Below, piece after piece: positions 57,593 through 64,000 of a DNA stretch of 64,000 nucleotides. Below the pieces are notes generated by a model. That model had not been told where the DNA came from. It was given only the letters and a program-made list of their open reading frames with translations, and made no database searches. Position numbers and translations under genes: made by a program. Location: NCBI GenBank assembly GCA_029891345.1, contig CM056995.1, forward strand, positions 82,895,895-82,959,894. Direction: 5' to 3'. Each line of letters opens with the position of its first letter. Positions within the stretch are counted from its first letter, which is position 1. Origin of the DNA: Dryococelus australis (Eukaryota; Arthropoda; Insecta; Phasmatodea; Phasmatidae).

Positions 57593-58212
57593 ACTCTTCT
57601 AACGATTTCACTTCACTCTAATCCTTGTCGTTGGTAATTTTCAGAACTGTTATTAATTATATCTTAATTTTTGCATGTTAGTTGTATGTTAGCATTTCTT
57701 AGTCATATTGACTATCTCTATGTATAGTTTATATGGTATAAGTTTACCTACACTTGAATGAGAAAATGATTTTCTCACTATTGAAATGTTCCGAAACTAG
57801 CCATGGAAAAAATTATGTAGTAAAATTAAATTTGTGACGTTTGGGATGCGAGAGTTAAAATTCAAACCTTATACGTTACAGAAAAAGTTGCGCCCATTCG
57901 TGGGGCATATAATAAGGAAACTCAGCGACTGCACATATATTAAATCAACGACGAGTTTCGTCATAGTACGTTCAACTGGCTAATCATCCAAATGAAATGG
58001 ATACAAGTAACGTATGGCCATGGAATTTTCGACACTCAATGGGAATTACATACAAATCAGTGACATTCAGCCGTCATAACAACCAGTTATCTGGCACTGG
58101 TTACTAGTGGAGCCATTTCCAATGGTTCTCACCGATTTTGTTTTATTTTCACTATATCAGGTTTAGAATATACCAGAGAACCTATGGCGCACTGGTTGCA
58201 AAGGAAGCATGC
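57593..58212. other. Unassigned interval
   Basis: Nothing recognised. Confidence 0.4.
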
Positions 58213-58640
58213 TATAGTCTATTCGCAGTTTCTTCACCCTTTCTGAATCAAACCTTTGAAAAATCTCCCCATGTGTGAAGTGTTTAGTCATTTCCAACAT
58301 ATGTCATATATCACAAGCATTTTATACTTGTTTTCATAAAAGTTACTTTTTTTCTGTTATATTGTAATGTTATTTATATTTCATCTATAAATAATAATGC
58401 TTCATTTATAAATAATCTTATTAAAAAAACCGTGAGGAAAAATGATTTGTCAGCGCCTTTTAAGAAATAGTTCTTATACAAAATACTGTTACACTGAGTG
58501 CACACGAATGCGGTGCGTTGTCCCCCTGGTGTAATTCTACAGACTTGTTAAGCTTAGTTTGCACAAGGCGGAGGAATATCCTGGAAGTAGAACTTTAGCA
58601 TGGCTTCAGAAAAGTGCGAAGTAACTGTGAATGGATTATA
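58213..58640 (+). repeat. MITE family B
   Basis: Complete plus-orientation copy of 428 bp, 'TATAGTCTATTCGCAGTTTC' to 'GTAACTGTGAATGGATTATA'. It contains the inverse of the terminal repeat as 'CTTCAGAAAAGTGCGAAG'. Confidence 0.9.
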
Positions 58641-60389
58641 ACTACTGGGTACTGAATAACATATTTTTTGGGCAGTTGGATTACGAAAATTTTTTTTAGT
58701 AATTTATCAGCCATTATGGTTAGTGGCCAGAGTCGCCACTGCTGTGCAACCGACTAAAACATTAAGCAGAAAACAATGGTTGTTAAATTTTCTCCTTGTA
58801 GATTTAATATAAAATAATACGTTATACTTTTGCATAGTTTCGTACATAAAATAGAACACTTTGAGAAACCAAGTAAAAACCTGGATCAAATTTTCATTCC
58901 TTTGTAAAATGTTATACAGATATCTCCTGCAGATTTCTCTGGTAAACCTAGTACAATTAATTTATAATGCTGAATTTGGAGGCACTTCATTCTGCGTAAT
59001 TAACTAATTACAAAGTGGTGAGCAATTGTTCGCATATTTAATTGGCTATTTCGTTAATTGTGCCAGAATTGTAAACAGACAATACAGTTTATTTGAACTG
59101 CAGTGCAGCGTAATTAGATAATGTGCCTTTGGCTCTCGTCCCAGATTTATATAAAATTAAATTAGTAATAAACCAAACTAACTGTGCAATGGCGTGTTCT
59201 TTTTAAACCGGGGTAGTAGCAGAACTTTTCATATTTACTAGAAATTTTGTGAAACATCGAATTTAAGGCCGTGTCCGAATTGACAAATTTTGTTATTTAG
59301 TTATTTTGTAAATTCGTAATTTGGTAGGTATCAATTAGGACGTTGTCGAAAGTCACTTGTTTAGCACTCGCGGCAACACATTATTAAATTAACAGTGCAA
59401 AATATTTTTATCTAAATTTAATGGTTAAAACAGACATAACATTCTTGCAATCATTACTGGAATACTAGGAATACGTTAATAAATATGAAAATAATAAATT
59501 AATAAATAACGACTCATATTTTTTTTCTTTTTTTTTGCGGTAGGACAAAACACAATACTTACTTGATTTTTAAAACATACCTAGTGTATTTTATGTAGAG
59601 TTATTTATTTTAAAAGTCATTTTATTTACGCATTCGCGCATGTGTTTTTAGAGTAAAGCACATGCGCGAGCAGTTGCTACTAACCAAATGATAAAGTAGT
59701 GTCCGTGCTGTGAGGGCTCTGCATGGGGTAGGTAGATCGTGTCTGTGCGACTGCTTAGTCCTTGGTGGCAAGAAAAACCTCTTGGGACCGCTGACATCAG
59801 AAATACCTACTAACCCTCATCATTGTGCATTTGCGATACTGGCATTTATTAAAAATAATTTGAATGTGACGATTCTATCTGCTATCAAAAATTCCGGCCA
59901 TTTAAGTTAAGAGTAATGCATTCATAAATACAAAAAAAAAAGCTAATATTTTTTAAAATACATGGCCAAGGAAGGGGCAGGAGGGACATACCCCTGGATC
60001 TGCCCCCTGCGAAGAATCACTTGGAACTTTGCCTCCCTCTTCCACTGTAGATATATATTTAAGAAATGTGTCTGACTCTCTCACATGGTTTGAGAGAAAA
60101 TTAACTGCTTTATTATTGAAAGTAGATGTCAAACTTAGGGTGGGGACAAATGCCCATATTGTCCCTCCCCACTGTTCTAAGGGAGCGACAGTGTCACCCT
60201 GTCTCCCCCCCCCCCCCTCGCCCTTCTCAGCCATCCCTGGTGCCACAGTAAACTGCCTGCCTTCTCACCTATGCTCTTCCTCCAACTCGCCCATAAATTT
60301 TAATTTTACCCTCGAGCTGTTTCAATTACGTGCATTTATTTTATTGCACATGCTTGTTTTTTTTACATTTATCAGTGAATAAATAACTA
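58641..60389. other. Unassigned; C tract
   Basis: A 'CCGTGTCCGAATTG' sequence at 59271 recurs at 62502, possibly the edge of a further repeat. A C tract is at 60206-60216. The frames around 59950-60380 carry no recognised domain. Confidence 0.35.
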
Positions 60390-60922
60390 TACTCGCGAGC
60401 AACTAAATCGACTCACCCATAACGCGCGCGTACAGACATGTTTCCCACGAAAAGGACATGCAAATTCATTAAAGACATATGTCGTTTTAAAGTCCGACAC
60501 TTTACGTTGACACCGTTCACATAATACTCACTTCAGTACATATTGCAATAATGTAATTTATGTCAAAGTGTAGTACAATTGGGAATTTAGGTAAATGATA
60601 TGTTCAAGTAAAACACACAATTGCACAATAACAAAGACAATTTATTGAAATAATATTGATGACAGCTTGTAATCGATTTTTTTAATCGATCTAATCAACG
60701 TTCTTACGTGGTCTTGAGGAATTCCGTCCCACTCATTTAACAACGCCGTTATGAGCTCGTCGATAGTCGAAGGAACTGGATTTCTGGCCCGGACCCTACG
60801 TTTAATTAAGTTCGTCCCACACATGTTCGATTGTATTCATGTCTGGACTGAGTGCTGACCAGTTCGTTGTCCGTATCGGTAAGCACGCTTAGTGGGTGAG
60901 TCGATTTGGTTGCTCGTGAGTG
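60390..60922 (-). mobile_element. Internally deleted Tc1-like transposon
   Basis: A 533-bp element with ~30-bp terminal inverted repeats: 'TACTCGCGAGCAACTAAATC' then 'GACTCACCCA' on the left, and the inverse of 'CACTCACGAGCAACCAAATC' then 'GACTCACCCA' on the right. A TA dinucleotide flanks each side (60388-60389 and 60923-60924), the expected Tc1/mariner target duplication. Only the C-terminal end of a transposase remains inside, next to the right-hand repeat. The copy is a deletion derivative that could move only with help. Confidence 0.85.
60642..60862 (-). pseudogene. Tc1-like transposase, C-terminal remnant
   Basis: The minus strand encodes 'NWSALSPDMNTIEHVWDEL' (60806-60864), which holds the third catalytic acidic residue region typical of Tc1 transposases (family pattern W-P-A-x-S-P-D-x-N-P-I-E-x-x-W). 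After a one-base frameshift near 60812 the sequence continues 'LIKRRVRARNPVPSTIDELI' and 'TALLNEWDGIPQDHVRTLIR', then 'SIKKID', and stops at 60642. That tail, rich in EEW/IPQ-like motifs, is also characteristic of Tc1. The N-terminal DNA-binding domain and the first two catalytic Asp residues are deleted. Confidence 0.8.
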
Positions 60923-60924
60923 TA

Positions 60925-61303
60925 GATTATGTGTTGGAATTACTGACGGTCTACACAGTCGCGGCAAAATAGAAAATTTACGTCATCCACGTGAAAGTAA
61001 CTCACTGCACGGGTAATATTTTGAACTGCAACGGTCATAAATTTGTTTTCGATGAAACATACCCAACGTTAGTGGATAATTCGTGTGAATAGGCCAGGCT
61101 GCTGGTGAATGATTGCAATGTATTGTTGACGCATAATTACAATAGTCGTGGGTTGTGTTATGGTAGCGAGTCTAAACGCTATTTACTATCTCTCTTCAAG
61201 AGTGCTATAGGGTACATCGCCGCTTGCTAACACGTAGGTCCACCCGGACTTGTTATATTGTGTGTAATCAGTGAGATAAAATCATACTAAAAATACATCT
61301 TGG
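60925..61303. other. Unassigned interval
   Basis: Nothing recognised between the Tc1-like element and the A/SINE chimera. Confidence 0.4.
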
Positions 61304-61307
61304 TAAA

Positions 61308-61507
61308 GGCTGCTCATGGTAAAATGAGCACTTTTGAGAACCCTGCTTACGGTCTACTTGTATGCATGTTGTGTAATCTTTCGCCTTATGTAAAATTAGT
61401 ATTGCCATGGGCATCATAACTTTATTCACACGTCGGTAAAGTAAAACTGTGAAATTATTAGGAAAGTAAATATTTTACAAATCTGCTAAGTTTTACACTT
61501 CGATTTA
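61308..61507 (-). repeat. MITE family A, truncated at a SINE junction
   Basis: Minus-orientation left half: 'GGCTGCTCATGGTAAAATGA' to 'AAGTTTTACACTTCGATTTA', preceded by TAAA. At 61508 it changes directly into SINE sequence and the second half of A does not reappear. Confidence 0.8.
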
Positions 61508-61665
61508 TTCCGGATTTTCGCACGTGGGAATCATGTCGGACGATACCGCTGGTCGGCGGGTTTTCTCGGGGACCTTCCGTTTCCCCCGCCCTTGCATTCC
61601 GGCACTGTTCCATTCTCACCTCATCTCACTCTCATCGGCTCTCAAGACCTCGTGGCCAAATCAGC
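61508..61665 (+). repeat. tRNA-derived SINE copy 7, 5'-truncated
   Basis: Begins in the body ('TTCCGGATTTTCGCACGTGG') without the tRNA-like head and runs to 'CTCATCGGCTCTCAAGACCT'. It is joined directly to a broken A MITE. 5' truncation is typical of retrotransposed copies. Confidence 0.85.
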
Positions 61666-61865
61666 TCTAATTTCAACGCCTAAGATCGCTACGTTAGATC
61701 TCCCGCCAGAAACAAAATAATTTCTACTCTGCAATTATCCTGTCTGGCATGGGGCTCAGTGTGATATGTTGCATTCTTGATTAAGGGGGCGATAATGAGC
61801 TAGTAAGTTCCAGTTTGTCTAAAGTGTATTTATACACATTATTTAGTAAGAGTGGGATAGACCTC

Positions 61866-62285
61866 CGCGTCCAAGGTCAAGATGCGAGTGAGCGATACGG
61901 GCGACACTAACACGCACGCCTAGAGCCTCATCGCTCCTACGCGCAAGGCGTGCAGTGATTACGTCGTAACGTTGTATTGTGCAAATTAAATCTGTAACAG
62001 TGGGGTTTTATTACACGCGATGAAAGCCCACAGATTAATCTACGCCCGTATCTTTGTACTTTTCTCTTGCCGCGTAAGGCACTGCATAGGCAAGTTTTAA
62101 AAATTGCGATATTTGACCATTTTCACGAATTTATTTCTCCAAGAATAGACTTCATATCACAAAAGTACAAAAAATAGGGGCATAGATAATTGTTTTTTTA
62201 TCTTTCCTGAAAAAAGTCGTTTTTGCAGAACATTTATTTACCGAGATACGCGTGTTCGCACAAACAACTTTTGTACATAAGCGTG
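61866..62285 (+). repeat. Interspersed family E
   Basis: About 420 bp, 'CGTCCAAGGTCAAGATGCGA' to 'GTTCGCACAAACAACTTTTG'. Aligns along its length with 46211-46656. Confidence 0.8.
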
Positions 62286-62629
62286 GGTGTCCATCCCACT
62301 CTCAACTGCAGGATATTTGGCGGCGCGATCGATAGGTCATTGCAATACTCTGGCAAGGAGACATAAAGTGTGATGTTTTCAACAGCGCGCTTCTTCAGAA
62401 TTTGGACATGCTTCAGGTAGATAAGAGACTGAGCAGAAGCAATTAGGCGGCACCATCGTCATTATCCTTTATTGCACAACTTCCCGACATAAAACTTAGT
62501 CCGTGTCCGAATTGGCAGATTTTCTTGACAAAATGATTACGTGACCCAATTTTGTATACAAAAATGGTGACGTATTTGGTAATTTGGTATTTCGTATTTT
62601 GTATCTACTCATCAGTTATATATATATAT

Positions 62630-62675
<46 letters not shown>

Positions 62676-62779
62676 ATTTCTCCCGGAAAAGATATTAAAA
62701 ATAACTGATGTCAAAAAGGGTGCGTTTTGTCACAAGTGTAGAGACAAGAATTAACGAACACAAACTTCCAATATGATAT
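62286..62779. other. Unassigned; (TA)n microsatellite at 62616-62673
   Basis: The TA run has two phase shifts. 'CCGTGTCCGAATTGGCAGAT' at 62502 echoes 59271. The adjacent DNA may be the 3' flank of the transposon frame to the right. Confidence 0.45.
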
Positions 62780-63945
62780 TCAAAATTCACCAAAATCCAC
62801 GTAGTATTTCGTACTATTTCCCCGGGATTTGTCCCGTAAAAACGATAAATTGAAGTGTCCATCGCATCTTAGGAAACTCATTAATGTTTGATATGGGCCA
62901 AGTTTGAGCACAAAGTTACGCAATAGGCTATTTTCTAGTTTTCTTAGTATAATATTTATGGATTTACACCACAATGATTTGGTCAAAAGTTAGTAGAGGC
63001 ATAGCTTTCATCTTTAAAGCTTGATCTGCGGTTAAATGAAGTTCTGAGTAGCTTATATGTAAGTCTTGACTCCATAGTTCATGTATATGATGGGAATAAA
63101 TTAACAATTTATTTTCGCAGAAGTGAACCATTGTGCAACATTTGCATCATTCCTGACCATTTTGTCATTGGAGACCTCAACAACCAAATCATGTTCCACA
63201 TTAAATGGAGATTTCTGGTTGGATGCTTAACTTTAACAGAAGGAAGGGGTCTGTATGTAGCTTCTAGTTTGTTGCAATTTTTGTATAATGAAGGTGATTA
63301 TTTCTGAGCTGTCGAATTTCTTTTAGAAGGGTCTGTTTTCTTGCGATAAGAATGCACGTCTGCAGTTCTGGAGTGGTTACAGCAATAATTCCCAAGCTGT
63401 GTAGCGTATTATGACCATCCAAAGTCCATATATCGTGGTCTACAATATCGGCTGCAAAATGAGTTAATTTTCCAGGAAACATTCTGTTTGAGTCATCACT
63501 GCTAACCGCTGCAGCATTTCTTTCACGATTCATAACTTCTTGATAAGAGCAGCAGCATACCAGTTTACACAGATTATCAATTAATCGCTTGGATGCCAAA
63601 TTATGATGAAGCTGAAACTCCAAGACTTAAATGGAAAGACAAGCACTTGGGGAAATCTTTTGCATGATTTCTTGACTAATACTAGATAATTTTAGGTCAT
63701 CTCCTTTTTATTCGCTAGCATTTCAAGGAAAGACTTAAGGGATGGAGGCAGAGCATCTAAGCATGTACTTGCAGACTCAAATTCAGAAGATGTTAGATAA
63801 AATCCTAGATCCTGAGTTACAGACTTGTATTCTCTTCTGATTAACCTTGCAGCTGTTTCTATGATCGCAAGTTTTTCATCATAAAGATTAGTACTACATC
63901 TGTTCTGGAACTTAACCAAAATATCATTTTCATTTTAATGGAGGC
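62780..63945 (-). pseudogene. Multiply frameshifted transposon-associated protein, family unnamed
   Basis: One decayed reading frame, read right to left and continuing past the window edge.
Block 1 (63692-63943): 'CLDALPPSLKSFLEMLANKK'.
Block 2, after a frameshift near 63700: 'DDLKLSSISQEIMQKISPSA', then a TAA stop.
Block 3 (63264-63623): 'EFQLHHNLASKRLIDNLCKL' and 'FAADIVDHDIWTLDGHNTLH', then 'SLGIIAVTT'.
Block 4 (about 63120-63290): 'YRPLPSVKVKHPTRNLHLMW' and 'RSPMTKWSGMMQMLHNG'.
Block 5 (about 62960-63120): 'MKAMPLLTFDQ'.
Block 6 (62780-62960): 'SINIILRKLENSLLRNFVLK' and 'LGPYQTLMSFLRCDGH'.
From memory, these blocks in this order match large uncharacterised proteins multicopy in arthropod and cnidarian genomes ('DNVDHN...TLDG...HGMGII', 'WSGMMQ', 'TFDQPL', 'LGGFH.LMSFL'). 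Function is unknown to me. The Asp-rich blocks could be catalytic, which is speculation. The copy is dead. Confidence 0.65.
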
Positions 63946-64000
63946 TATCAACATTTTTAGTCTCCTACTTTTTCGAGAACAACAACGCACCACGAAAATA

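Overview
This window is AT-rich eukaryotic DNA dominated by interspersed repeats. I see no intact host protein-coding gene, operon, CRISPR array or bacterial signal. The best guess is an arthropod, probably an insect with a large repeat-rich genome. The grounds are insect-type mariner/Tc1 transposase remains, many short non-autonomous DNA transposons (MITEs), a tRNA-derived SINE, a piggyBac-like MITE, and a tandem repeat carrying a 'GGTTCCCGAGATATAA'-type motif. The species cannot be read from the sequence; a polyneopteran such as a stick insect is only a guess.

The backbone of the window is one group of MITEs in three size classes, here called A (~400-420 bp), B (~375-430 bp) and C (~230-240 bp). 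A and C begin GGCTGTTCACGGTAAAGTGAGC and end in the inverse. B begins TATAGTCCATTCACGG and shares the core 'TTCACGG...CACTTTT-GAA'. All are flanked by TATA/TAAA/TTTA-type tetranucleotides. About 13 A, 8 B and 2 C copies were found, some nested in each other. Two further interspersed families are D (~265 bp, ends in TTTCGCGAAAA; 25.1, 27.4 and 40.6 kb) and E (~430-445 bp; 35.3, 46.2 and 61.9 kb plus fragments). A tRNA-derived SINE of about 255 bp occurs seven or more times.

Three transposase-like coding remains are recognisable, all broken and all on the minus strand. The first is a mariner/Tc1-superfamily transposase at 10.23-11.5 kb, interrupted by a class C MITE. The second is the C-terminal end of a Tc1-like transposase inside a 533-bp internally deleted element with 30-bp inverted repeats at 60.39-60.92 kb. 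The third, at 62.8-63.95 kb, is a multiply frameshifted reading frame of a widespread but, as far as I can recall, poorly named transposon-associated protein family, and it runs to the right edge. A probable solo LTR lies at 25.8-26.7 kb and a piggyBac-like MITE at 57.29-57.59 kb. Foldback elements lie at 16.0-16.8, 24.5 and 38.2-38.4 kb.

Tandem repeats cluster at 18.07-18.99 kb (22-bp and ~143-bp units), 21.0-22.1 kb (16-bp, 46-bp and 7/14-bp units) and 36.97-37.25 kb (~61-bp unit). GC-richer islands at 2.5-3.2, 6.6-8.2, 13.9-14.1, 17.1-17.9, 28.0-28.6, 33.4-34.1, 45.6-46.1 and 52.6-52.9 kb carry no recognisable exon; they may be regulatory, exonic or old repeat DNA. The rest is intergenic or intronic sequence in which I see nothing assignable. 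Most open reading frames here are chance or repeat-derived. Family boundaries and copy counts come from reading by eye and should be taken as approximate.
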